DNA from: Sphingomonas sp. AX6
GTDB lineage: Bacteria; Pseudomonadota; Alphaproteobacteria; Sphingomonadales; Sphingomonadaceae
Length of the DNA stretch: 64,000 nt
Assembly (NCBI RefSeq): GCF_902506605.1
Contig: NZ_LR733979.1
Coordinates: 2,092,008 to 2,156,007, forward strand
Reading direction: 5' to 3'
In this document: positions 31,672-39,173 of the stretch, piece after piece
Numbering within the stretch: position 1 is the first letter of the stretch
How the letters are laid out: each line of letters opens with the position of its first letter
The notes under the pieces: model-generated
The model's database searches: none
Seen by the model: only the letters and a program-made list of their open reading frames with translations
Told to the model about the DNA's origin: nothing
Made by a program: the position numbers and the translations under genes

Positions 31672-32498
31672 CGGCGATCGGCTCGCTGGTGAAGTGGCAG
31701 GCTGGCGGCGAGTTTGCTCGTCGCCTCCAGCACTTGCGTGTCGAGCAGGATGTCGTCGGCCTTGCCCGGCAACACGCGGAAATCGGTGGCGATGCCACGC
31801 AGTGCCAAAGCTTCGGCATATTCGCGCGAGAATTTGGGCAACGCTCTTGGATCGTCGCTGCCCACCAGGATCACGGCCTTCAGCGACGCGCGAACCCCGC
31901 CTGCGGTCTGCAATGGATCGAGGCTGCGGACCGGTGCTTCCCAGGGCGATGCGCGGTCGCGGCGTTCCATGTGCGCGCGCCATTCGGGCAAGGTACACGG
32001 GCATGACACCAGCACCATCGCATCGAGCAGATTGGGGCGCAGTCCGGCGATATTGGCGGCGATGGCGGCTCCACCATTGTCGCCGACCAGCACGGTGCGC
32101 GCGCCCGGATATCTGACCCGCGCCGCATCGATTGCGGTCGCGATTTCGCCGAGATGCTCGAGGGTATAGGTGTCACCGGTGCTCGTCCCGCGGTCGCCGG
32201 GCGACTGACGGCCCGACGCGTCGGCATAGCCGGGGCGCAGGATCGCAACGGCGGCGGAATTGGGGATGGCTGCGGCCGCCGCTTTTGCAAAGGCGTCCTG
32301 CGCGCCCAGCCGCGCCGAATCCTGGTCCGCGTGCAGCACCACGACCAAAGTGCGGACGTCGCGCGCGCGCGTTTCGCCATAGAAATTGCTCACCAGCGGA
32401 CTGACCGGCAGCGCCGCACGCGGTGCTTCCATCCCGGTGTTCGAACAGCCCGCAACCAGCAGCAACGCGGGCGCGAGCATCAGCGCATTACAGCGCAT
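31668..32498 (-). CDS. alpha/beta-hydrolase-fold lipoprotein, catalytically degenerate
   Basis: 276 residues. The N-terminus [18 protein letters not shown] has a lipobox (LVAGC), predicting a lipid-anchored envelope protein. The body follows the alpha/beta-hydrolase pattern, but the nucleophile elbow reads [12 protein letters not shown], with Asn where Ser should be, and no His appears in the [10 protein letters not shown] stretch near the C-terminus, where the catalytic His is expected. The acid position (GSDDPRAL) remains. It is probably a binding or scaffold protein. The ATG at 32498 has AAAGGA upstream and overlaps the coaBC 3' end by 11 bases; its stop overlaps dut. Confidence 0.75.
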   Translation of the reverse strand: MRCNALMLAPALLLVAGCSNTGMEAPRAALPVSPLVSNFYGETRARDVRTLVVVLHADQDSARLGAQDAFAKAAAAAIPNSAAVAILRPGYADASGRQSPGDRGTSTGDTYTLEHLGEIATAIDAARVRYPGARTVLVGDNGGAAIAANIAGLRPNLLDAMVLVSCPCTLPEWRAHMERRDRASPWEAPVRSLDPLQTAGGVRASLKAVILVGSDDPRALPKFSREYAEALALRGIATDFRVLPGKADDILLDTQVLEATSKLAASLPLHQRADRR

Positions 32499-33765
32499 CG
32501 GCAATCCTTTCGGCGAGGCGGCTCGCCACCATTTCCTTTGGCATCCGGTCCCAATGATCCACCCCATTTGCGGTGACAATATGGACGGTGTTGGCATCGC
32601 CGCCCATCACGTCGCCAGACACGTCGTTGGCGACGATCCAGTCGGCCCCTTTTTTGAGGCGCTTGGCGGTGGCGTGATCGACGACATGCTCGGTTTCGGC
32701 TGCGAAGCCGACGATCAGGCGCGGGCGGTCTTCGCGCGCGACAAGACCAGCGAGGATGTCGGGGTTTTCGATCAGCGACAGGCCGGGTGCCGCGTCGCCC
32801 GATTTCTTGATCTTCTGCGATGCCGGATCGACGCGCCAGTCGGCGACGGCAGCGACCATGACGGCGGCATCGGCGGGCAGCGCGGCGTCTACCGCTTCGG
32901 CCATTTGCTGCGCGGTCTCGATGTCGATGCGGTCCACCCCGGCGGGGGTGGCGACGGCGACGGGGCCGGTGATCAGCGTCACGCGCGCGCCGAGTTCAGC
33001 AAGCGCGCCTGCAATGGCGAAGCCCTGACGGCCCGACGAGCGGTTGGCGATGTAGCGTACCGGGTCGATCGGCTCGTGCGTCGGCCCCGCGGTGACGATG
33101 ATGTGTTTGCCGGTGAGCCGTTCCTCCCCCGCCGGGTGAGGGGGACCATCCAAAGGATGGTAGAGGGGTGTTTGCCCCAAGAGACCTACCCCTCCGTCAT
33201 CGCTGCGCGATGCCACCTCCCCGTGCAGGGGAGAAGTTAGGTGCCGTTCGATCGCCGCGAAGATCGCTTCGGGTTCGGGCAAGCGGCCCGGTCCGTATTC
33301 GCCGCAGGCCATCGGACCTTCGTCCGGCTCCAACACCGTCACGCCATCGCTCCGCAACTGCGCGACGTTGCGCGCCGTCGCCGCGTGCCCCCACATCCGC
33401 ACATTCATCGCAGGCGCGGCCAGCACCGGCTTGTCGGTCGCGAGCAGCAGCGTGGTCGCCAGATCATCGGCAATGCCCGCCGCCATCTTTGCCATCAAAT
33501 CGGCAGTCGCGGGCGCAACGACGACCAGATCGGCTTCGCGGCTGAGCTGGATATGGCCCATCTCGGCCTCGTCCTTCAGATCCCACAGGCTGGTATGGAC
33601 GGGATTTTCACTGAGCGCCGCCAGCGTCATCGGCGTCACGAACTGCGCGCCGCCATTGGTCAGCACGCAGCGCACGCCAATCCCGGCCTTTCGCAGGAGC
33701 CGGATCAGCTCGCAGGCCTTGTAGGCGGCGATCCCCCCGCCGACGATGAGTAGCACGCGCTTCAT
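32488..33765 (-). CDS. coaBC: bifunctional phosphopantothenoylcysteine decarboxylase / phosphopantothenate-cysteine ligase with a repeat-encoded linker insertion
   Basis: Two steps of CoA synthesis. CoaC (about residues 1-175) shows GGGIAAYKACELIR, the catalytic His in the MGHIQLSREAD region, PAMNVRMW and MACGEYGPGRLPEP. CoaB (about 217-425) shows TAGPTHEPIDPVRYIANRSS. Between them about 40 residues (177-215), including TPLYHPLDGPPHPAGEE, are encoded by a complete family A palindromic repeat (33122-33235) sitting in frame. Both enzyme domains look intact, so the insertion probably forms a tolerated loop. The start overlaps the stop of the upstream membrane protein gene (ATGA). Confidence 0.96.
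   Translation of the reverse strand: MKRVLLIVGGGIAAYKACELIRLLRKAGIGVRCVLTNGGAQFVTPMTLAALSENPVHTSLWDLKDEAEMGHIQLSREADLVVVAPATADLMAKMAAGIADDLATTLLLATDKPVLAAPAMNVRMWGHAATARNVAQLRSDGVTVLEPDEGPMACGEYGPGRLPEPEAIFAAIERHLTSPLHGEVASRSDDGGVGLLGQTPLYHPLDGPPHPAGEERLTGKHIIVTAGPTHEPIDPVRYIANRSSGRQGFAIAGALAELGARVTLITGPVAVATPAGVDRIDIETAQQMAEAVDAALPADAAVMVAAVADWRVDPASQKIKKSGDAAPGLSLIENPDILAGLVAREDRPRLIVGFAAETEHVVDHATAKRLKKGADWIVANDVSGDVMGGDANTVHIVTANGVDHWDRMPKEMVASRLAERIADAL
33122..33235. repeat. palindromic repeat family A, copy 3, inside coaBC
   Basis: TTCCTCCCC edge, GGGGGACCATCCAAAGGATGG, TAGAGGGG, CTCCGTCATCGCTGCGCGATG, CCACCTCCCCGTGCAGGGGAG edge. Length and frame are compatible with translation: no stop codon in the coaBC frame. 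It falls exactly at the CoaC-CoaB domain boundary. Confidence 0.9.
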
Positions 33766-34856
33766 CGCGAAATCCTCTGCACCCGCACGCGCCGCCTGTC
33801 GAGTAGAGCCGCCGCCAGATCACGCACCGCGTCGGGTGCAAAGGCCAGACCGACGAGCAGTATGGGTGACACCAGCAATGCCATATCGACACCGGTCGGC
33901 TCGGCGAAGACTGCGATCGTCAGCGCATAGCCGGTGATCGTCGCAAGCACGCGTACCCCGCTCGGGTCCGCCCAGGATGCCCAGCCGACCAGCGCCAACG
34001 CGATGAGGATCGCGGATAGCGGCAAAGGCAGGAGTTGCAGCACGGTGGTCTGCGCGATGCTTTGGAGAAACAGGGCATAACCGCCGCCGTGCGGCGCGAA
34101 CGCGACCGGCTGCGTCGCGCTTGCCAAGTCCGCGACCGCGCCGCCATGCGCGACGAACAATGCGATCGCGATGCCCGCCACGGCTGCCCAGCCAATGCCT
34201 TCGCGCCGCTCACCCTCGACCAACGCGAACACGCCCATCACCGCGACGTAGAACAATGCCGCGACGGAGAATGCGCAGGCCATCAGCGCGATCGCCGCGG
34301 CCTCGATCCAGCGCCCGGTACGCCACAAGCCCAGCGACAGCGCGATCAGCAACCCGGCCCAAAGGCTGTTCAGCGTGCCGAGCAACGGATCGATCGCCAC
34401 CACCAGTCCGCCCGCAAGCAGCACGCCGATCGCCGCCATCGCCGCGATCCTCGCAAAGATCTTGCGCAGGCGCAGGAACCAGGTCGCAAATACCGCCAAT
34501 ACCAACAACGCCTGAAACACGAAGGCCATCAGCGGCGACAGCGCGCCGAGCAATGTCGCGAGGGCGGGGAGCGGGACATCGCCCCATGACTGGATTGCCG
34601 CCGGATCGACGCGGAACACGCTTTCGGCAACCGAATAATAATCGCCGCCTGCGCGTACGCCTTCGATCAGGCCGCGGCGCATCGCGGCTTCGCCGAACAG
34701 CGCGTCGGGTGCGACCGCGACCCCACGCCACAAGGCGACCAGCCCGCCAAGCATCAGCAGCAAGAGTAAGCCGATCGCGGCCACTGCGCGCGGCTTTGTG
34801 GCACCGGCAAAGCGGCTGGGAAGGGCGGTCCAGACCGGTGGCCGCGTGCGCGTCAT
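33762..34856 (-). CDS. polytopic inner-membrane protein, hypothetical
   Basis: 364 residues with about nine to ten hydrophobic segments. A short conserved-looking soluble motif after the first span (GGDYYSVAESVFRVD and then VPLPALATLLG) suggests a periplasmic loop with a substrate site, but I do not recognise the family with certainty. The start at 34856 lies one base after the ubiB stop (TGATATG region) and the gene overlaps coaBC at its 3' end, so it belongs to the same operon. Confidence 0.8.
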   Translation of the reverse strand: MTRTRPPVWTALPSRFAGATKPRAVAAIGLLLLLMLGGLVALWRGVAVAPDALFGEAAMRRGLIEGVRAGGDYYSVAESVFRVDPAAIQSWGDVPLPALATLLGALSPLMAFVFQALLVLAVFATWFLRLRKIFARIAAMAAIGVLLAGGLVVAIDPLLGTLNSLWAGLLIALSLGLWRTGRWIEAAAIALMACAFSVAALFYVAVMGVFALVEGERREGIGWAAVAGIAIALFVAHGGAVADLASATQPVAFAPHGGGYALFLQSIAQTTVLQLLPLPLSAILIALALVGWASWADPSGVRVLATITGYALTIAVFAEPTGVDMALLVSPILLVGLAFAPDAVRDLAAALLDRRRVRVQRISR

Positions 34857-34857
34857 A

Positions 34858-36390
34858 TCAGATGAGCAGCAACGTCGCCGCGACGCCGGTGCCTGCCGCC
34901 AGTAGCGCGACCGCGACATAGCGCCAGCCGCCGCCGACGCGGATCACCTCGATCTCGCGCAGTGGCGGGGCGGGGGGCGCGCCGCCCGGCGTCGGATAGG
35001 CGAGCTCGATGTTGCGGATGAGCTGGGGCAGGCGCGCGAGCGTTCGGAAATCCTCGATCAGCCGGTCGGCGACGAAGGCTTCCGGGCCAAGCTCGGTCCG
35101 AATCCATTCGCTGACGAAGGGGGCGGCGGTTTCCCACAGATTGACGTCGGGATCGAGCGCGGTCGCGACGCCCTCGACCATCACCATCGTCTTTTGCAGC
35201 AGCAGCAGATGCGGCTGGGTCTGCATGTCGAAATCGCGGGTGATGTTGAACAGGCTGTCGAGCATCATGCCGATCGACATGTCCTTGACCGCCAGCCCGC
35301 GCATCGGTTCGCCCACCGCACGCAATGCCGTCGCGAACTCCGCGACATTATGGTGCGCGGGGACATAACCCGCCTCGAAATGAATCTCGGCGACACGCTT
35401 ATAGTTGCCGGTGATCAGGCCGTAGAGAATTTCGGCCAGCCACACCCGCGCACGGCGGTCGATGCGTCCCATGATGCCGAAATCGATCGCGACGATCCGC
35501 CCGTCAGCCAGCGCGAACAGATTTCCCTGATGCATGTCGGCATGGAAGAACCCTTCGGCGATTGCCTGGCGAAGGAAAGCGCGCACAAGTTTCTGCGCGA
35601 GCGCGGGCAGATCATGGCCTGCCGCGATCAGCGCCTGACGGTCGCTCAATTTGATCCCGTCGACCCATTCGAGCGTCAGGATTTTGCCCGTGGTCCGTGC
35701 CCAATCGATCTGGGGGACGAGGAAATCGGGCTCGGCCTTCATCCCCTCGGCAAGCTCGGACGCCGATGCACCCTCGCGCCGCAGGTCGAGCTCGCGCGCG
35801 GTCCAGCGTTTGAAAGTTTCGATGACCAGCCGAGGGCGCAACCGGCGCGCTTCGCCGCCCATCCCCTCGACTTGCGCGGCCGCCCATTCATAGGTTTCGA
35901 TGGCGCGCGCGAATTCGGCCTCGACACCGGGACGCAGAACCTTGACCGCGACCTTGCGCCCGTCGGTGGTGATCGCGGCATGGACCTGCGCGATCGAGGC
36001 AGCGCCGATCGGCACCTCGTCGATCGAGGCGAACAGGTCGCTGAGCGGGCGTTCGAAGCTGCGCTCCATCGCGTCGCGAATGACCGAAAAGGGCAAAGGC
36101 GGCAGCGCGTCCTGAAGGCGGAGCAGGTCGTGGGCGGCGACTTCGCCGACGATGTCGGGGCGGGTGGCGAGGGTCTGGCCGAGCTTGATCGCAGCCGGGC
36201 CGATCGCCTGGAAGGCGTCGGCATAGCGCGGCTGTTTCGGCACCCGCGCGCCAAGGCGTGCGATGCGGGCGAGGCGGCGCACAGGCGCAGGCGTGTTGGG
36301 ATCGCGTTCGATTCCACTCAGCGCGCCATGCCGCGCGAGCGTACGGCCCCATTTCAGGAGCCGCCAGAGGTGCGTGACCGTGGTGGTCAC
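34858..36390 (-). CDS. ubiB: ubiquinone biosynthesis atypical kinase/ATPase UbiB
   Basis: 510-residue ABC1/ADCK-type protein required for ubiquinone synthesis. It carries the family's KxGQ-type motif (IKLGQTLATRPD), AASIAQVHAA, an invariant Lys in VAVKVLRPG, HADMHQGN and the metal-binding IDFG. The C-terminus ends in a membrane helix (YVAVALLAAGTGVAATLLLI). I start at the GTG at 36390 (MTTTVTHLWRLL), with GGAGG nine bases upstream; that sequence is the edge of the family A repeat at 36399-36530. ubiE is directly upstream. Confidence 0.95.
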   Translation of the reverse strand: MTTTVTHLWRLLKWGRTLARHGALSGIERDPNTPAPVRRLARIARLGARVPKQPRYADAFQAIGPAAIKLGQTLATRPDIVGEVAAHDLLRLQDALPPLPFSVIRDAMERSFERPLSDLFASIDEVPIGAASIAQVHAAITTDGRKVAVKVLRPGVEAEFARAIETYEWAAAQVEGMGGEARRLRPRLVIETFKRWTARELDLRREGASASELAEGMKAEPDFLVPQIDWARTTGKILTLEWVDGIKLSDRQALIAAGHDLPALAQKLVRAFLRQAIAEGFFHADMHQGNLFALADGRIVAIDFGIMGRIDRRARVWLAEILYGLITGNYKRVAEIHFEAGYVPAHHNVAEFATALRAVGEPMRGLAVKDMSIGMMLDSLFNITRDFDMQTQPHLLLLQKTMVMVEGVATALDPDVNLWETAAPFVSEWIRTELGPEAFVADRLIEDFRTLARLPQLIRNIELAYPTPGGAPPAPPLREIEVIRVGGGWRYVAVALLAAGTGVAATLLLI

Positions 36391-36398
36391 AACAATAA

Positions 36399-36530
36399 TC
36401 CTCCCCCGGCGGGGGAGGGGGACCGCCCGCAGGGCGGTGGAGGGGTAAGCGCCACACAAACGTCGCCGCGCGAGGGGCGATTACCCCTCCACCATACTCC
36501 GCATGGTCCCCCTCCCCTTCCAGGGGAGGA
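36399..36530. repeat. palindromic repeat family A, copy 4 (ubiE-ubiB spacer), variant
   Basis: TCCTCCCC and GGGGAGGA edges as in the other copies, but both halves derive from the same half-unit in opposite orientation: GGGGACCGCCCGCAGGGCGG with GGAGGGGTAA on the left, and TTACCCCTCCACCATACTCC with GCATGGTCCCC on the right. The other copies have a distinct right half (CTCCGTCAGCG). Confidence 0.85.
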
Positions 36531-36547
36531 TCGCCCGGTTTCTGCCA

Positions 36548-37279
36548 TCAAATCTTCCAGCCGCTATGGATCGCGACCAGCCCGCCCAGCATCGGCTCGA
36601 TGCGTGTCTGCACGAACCCCGCCTCTGCGATCATCGCCTCGAAGGTCGGCATGTCGGGAAAGCGACGGATCGATTCGATCAGATAGCGATAGCTGTCCTC
36701 GTCGTTCGCGATCAGCTTGCCCAGCTTGGGCACGACATGGTGCGAATAGGCGTCGTACACATCCGAGAAGCCAGGCCAGACGGTGGTCGAGAATTCCAGG
36801 CAATAGAAACGCCCGCCGCGCCGCAAGACCCGGTGCGCCTCGCGCAGCGCCGCCGGAATGTCGGTCACGTTACGGATGCCGAACGCGATCGTATAGGCGT
36901 CGAAGAACCGGTCGGGGAATTGCAGCGTTTCGGCATTCGCCTCGGTCCAGACCAGTCCGTCGATCCCGCGGCTCGCGGCGCGTTCCATGCCCGATGCCAG
37001 CATTTCCGGGTTGATGTCGGCGACGGTGATCTGCGCACCGCTGTCCACCATCCGAAACGCGATGTCGCCGGTGCCGCCCGCCATGTCGAGGATCGCCTCG
37101 CCCTTTTTGGGCTTCACGTGCCGCACGAAGCGGTCTTTCCACAGCCGGTGCATCCCCGCGGACATGGCGTCGTTCATGCGGTCGTAGCTGGCGGCGACGT
37201 TGGAGAAGACCGCGCCGACGCGGGCGGTCTTGTCGGTGGCGGGAATGTCTTCGTAGCCGAAGGAAACGGTGTCGGTCAT
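36548..37279 (-). CDS. ubiE: bifunctional demethylmenaquinone/ubiquinone methyltransferase UbiE
   Basis: 243-residue class I SAM-dependent methyltransferase for the C-methylation step of ubiquinone synthesis. The N-terminal YDRMNDAMSAGMHRLWKD, the SAM loop ILDMAGGTGDIAF and the IAFGIRNVTD motif are typical; the C-terminus ends GLVAIHSGWKI. The ATG at 37279 has no good Shine-Dalgarno and lies only about two bases after the predicted transcript start, so the message may be leaderless. First gene of the long minus-strand operon. Confidence 0.96.
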   Translation of the reverse strand: MTDTVSFGYEDIPATDKTARVGAVFSNVAASYDRMNDAMSAGMHRLWKDRFVRHVKPKKGEAILDMAGGTGDIAFRMVDSGAQITVADINPEMLASGMERAASRGIDGLVWTEANAETLQFPDRFFDAYTIAFGIRNVTDIPAALREAHRVLRRGGRFYCLEFSTTVWPGFSDVYDAYSHHVVPKLGKLIANDEDSYRYLIESIRRFPDMPTFEAMIAEAGFVQTRIEPMLGGLVAIHSGWKI

Positions 37280-37287
37280 GCGGCTCG

Positions 37288-37348
37288 CTCTAACGGGACG
37301 GCGCGTCCGACGCAAAGCTTTGCGTGTGGCGGCATTCGCCCCGATATA
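37288..37348. promoter_or_regulatory. divergent ubiE/mutM promoters sharing a 16-bp palindrome
   Basis: The perfect palindrome ACGCAAAGCTTTGCGT (37310-37325) contains a TTGCGT -35 on each strand. Plus: TTGCGT, 17 bases, GATATA (37343-37348), predicting a start about 4 bases before mutM. Minus: TTGCGT, 16 bases, TTAGAG (37293-37288), predicting a start at or next to the ubiE ATG. Confidence 0.55.
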
Positions 37349-37358
37349 GAGCACCGAT

Positions 37359-38171
37359 ATGCCCGAACTTCCCGAAGTCGAAACCACCGTCCGCGGCCTG
37401 CGGCCCGTCCTCGAAGGACAGCGGATCGCGCTGGTGATTCTCAACCGTGCCGATCTGCGCCGTGCGATGCCGGTCGACCTTGGCCAGCGGCTGACGGGGG
37501 CGACCGTTACCGGGCTGGGGCGGCGGGCCAAATACGGGCTGATCGATACCGATCGCGGCGACACGATGATCTTTCATTTGGGCATGTCGGGTCGCTGGCG
37601 AGTCGATCCGTCCGAACCGCTGGCGCACGATCATTTGGTATTGGAGACGGGGGCGGGGCGGACATTGGCGCTCAACGATCCGAGGCGCTTCGGATCGGTC
37701 GATCTGTGGCCGACGGATGCAATCGACGACTGGCCCCCATTTGCTGCATTGGGACCGGAGCCGCTGGGACCGGATTTCACCGCCAACCATCTGGCGCGCG
37801 CCTTCAAAGGAAGGATCGCGTCGATTAAGTCGATGCTGCTCGACCAGCGCGTCGTTGCGGGGCTCGGCAATATCTATGTGTGCGAAGCGCTCAACATGGC
37901 GGGGATTGCCCCGCAGCGCGCAGCGGGACGGGTTGCGGCGAAGCGGTTGGGGCCTTTGGTCGATGCGATTCGCGCGGTGCTGACCTCCGCCATCGAAGCG
38001 GGTGGATCGACTCTGCGCGATTATGCGCGGCCCGACGGCGAACTGGGTTATTTCTCTAAGCAATGGCGCGTTTATGGGCGCGAGGGGGAGGCTTGTCCGT
38101 GCGGCGGGGTGGTCGAGCGACGAATCGATGGCGGGCGATCGACCTTCTGGTGTCAGAACTGCCAGCGATAA
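37359..38171 (+). CDS. mutM: bifunctional DNA-formamidopyrimidine glycosylase / AP lyase
   Basis: 270 residues; removes 8-oxoguanine and formamidopyrimidines and nicks the abasic site. The N-terminal PELPEVE supplies the catalytic Pro2 and Glu3; Lys58 in RRAKYG is the conserved active-site Lys. The C-terminal zinc finger is complete (CPCGG, then CQNCQR). There is no Shine-Dalgarno before the ATG, which fits the predicted near-leaderless transcript. Confidence 0.97.
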   Translation: MPELPEVETTVRGLRPVLEGQRIALVILNRADLRRAMPVDLGQRLTGATVTGLGRRAKYGLIDTDRGDTMIFHLGMSGRWRVDPSEPLAHDHLVLETGAGRTLALNDPRRFGSVDLWPTDAIDDWPPFAALGPEPLGPDFTANHLARAFKGRIASIKSMLLDQRVVAGLGNIYVCEALNMAGIAPQRAAGRVAAKRLGPLVDAIRAVLTSAIEAGGSTLRDYARPDGELGYFSKQWRVYGREGEACPCGGVVERRIDGGRSTFWCQNCQR

Positions 38172-38188
38172 CTATGCATTCTTGCTAT

Positions 38189-38297
38189 CGTCACCCCGGC
38201 CGCAGTGCCGGGGTCCGCCAAGCCGCTTGCTTGGCGATATCATTATCACCGAAACTCGAGCTGCATGGTGGACCCCGGCACTGCGGCCGGGGTGACG
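38189..38297. repeat. palindromic repeat family B, copy 1 (mutM-rpsT spacer)
   Basis: About 109 bp bounded by CGTCACCCCGGCCGCAGTGC and CGGCCGGGGTGACG, with inner GGGGTCC and GTGGACCCC. A diverged second copy is at 54379-54489. The 298-bp spacer contains this repeat and the rpsT promoter; nothing else is apparent. Confidence 0.85.
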
Positions 38298-38372
38298 TTC
38301 ACTTGTGGCACCGAACGAACCGAGCCCTGGCGCTTGCATTCATCCTGAGCGCGGTTTGGTGGGGCAAACGAG

Positions 38373-38401
38373 TTGACCCGAATCGCATCCTTCGCTAAGC
38401 G
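38373..38401 (+). promoter_or_regulatory. promoter of rpsT
   Basis: TTGACC, 17 bases, TAAGCG, followed by CACCCC. The rpmH promoter has the same spacing, -10 and downstream hexamer. Expected transcript start is near 38408, about 60 bases before rpsT. Confidence 0.65.
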
Positions 38402-38469
38402 CACCCCCTTTCCGGGTGTCGGCATGGCCGCAGCGCCCCCATCTGCAACGAACGGGATTCGAAGACACT

Positions 38470-38733
38470 ATGGCGAACACGCCGCAAGCCAAGAAGCGCA
38501 TCCGTCGCAACGATCGCCGCGCGGAAATCAACGGGGCGCGCGTGAGCCGCATCCGGACCCAGGTGAAGAAGGTCGAAGCGGCGCTCGCATCGGGCGACAA
38601 GGACGCAGCGGCGCTCGCGCTGATCGCGGTCCAGCCCGAACTCGCACGCGGCGTCGCCAAGGGCGTGATACACAAGAACACCGCATCGCGAAAGTTCTCG
38701 CGCCTCAACAAGGCGGTGACCGCGCTCGCCTGA
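38470..38733 (+). CDS. rpsT: 30S ribosomal protein S20
   Basis: 87 residues, beginning [17 protein letters not shown] and ending with the conserved [19 protein letters not shown]. Basic, helical, a primary 16S rRNA-binding protein of the body. I use the ATG at 38470; the frame upstream is untranslated leader. An intrinsic terminator follows, so it is monocistronic. rpsT directly before dnaA is an arrangement I associate with alphaproteobacteria. Confidence 0.97.
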   Translation: MANTPQAKKRIRRNDRRAEINGARVSRIRTQVKKVEAALASGDKDAAALALIAVQPELARGVAKGVIHKNTASRKFSRLNKAVTALA

Positions 38734-38762
38734 ACCACGCATTCGACCATGGTCGAAGCTTG

Positions 38763-38796
38763 AACGCCCGCTCGGCATGTCCTGGCGGGCGTTTTT
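38763..38796 (+). terminator. intrinsic terminator of rpsT
   Basis: AACGCCCGC and GCGGGCGTT form a 9-bp perfect stem with a 13-base loop, followed by TTT and G. Confidence 0.85.
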
Positions 38797-39173
38797 GCGT
38801 GTCCGCAAAAGCCGTGCCGAATCATGGTGCTAATCAGGTGTAAGGATTCCTGACGAGTCGGTGCGCTTGGCGGCGCTGAATATTCCACAAGCCATTGAAT
38901 AATAACGATAAACGCAATTATTCGACGCGTTTCCGCGGGTGGATCGGTGTCAATCCCGATTATTTCAGATTCTTTGCAGTCCGCACCCTTGATCGAATCT
39001 CCAAGACCTTCCTACACAGTCCCTCCGGACATGCTTTTCGAGTCCGGGATTTCGAGAACATCGCGCTGACAGGTGGAACCGGGTTCCGGCTGCGGGATGA
39101 TTTGTGTCTGGCGTAAGGCCGAGGGCGGGGGCTCGCTCGGCAGTCACGGGTTTAGGGATGGGGGCGTGAACGA
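38797..39173 (+). other. dnaA upstream region: GANTC cluster and AT-rich inverted repeat
   Basis: No convincing gene. It has five GANTC sites within 200 bp (38845 GATTC, 38855 GAGTC, 38968 GATTC, 38995 GAATC, 39040 GAGTC), far denser than expected at this GC content, and an inverted repeat GAATAAT/ATTATTC (38897-38923) in an AT-rich patch. I see no good DnaA box (the nearest is TATTCCACA), so I do not call an origin. A 73-codon open frame at 38895-39116 shows no protein-like features. Confidence 0.6.

Noticed and set aside
38881-38940. Replication origin next to dnaA
   Set aside because: There is an AT-rich patch with an inverted repeat, but only poor DnaA-box matches (TATTCCACA) and no cluster. 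Without GC skew I cannot call oriC.
38895-39116. 73-codon plus-strand ORF upstream of dnaA
   Set aside because: No ribosome binding site of note and no recognisable composition. The region fits a regulatory spacer better.
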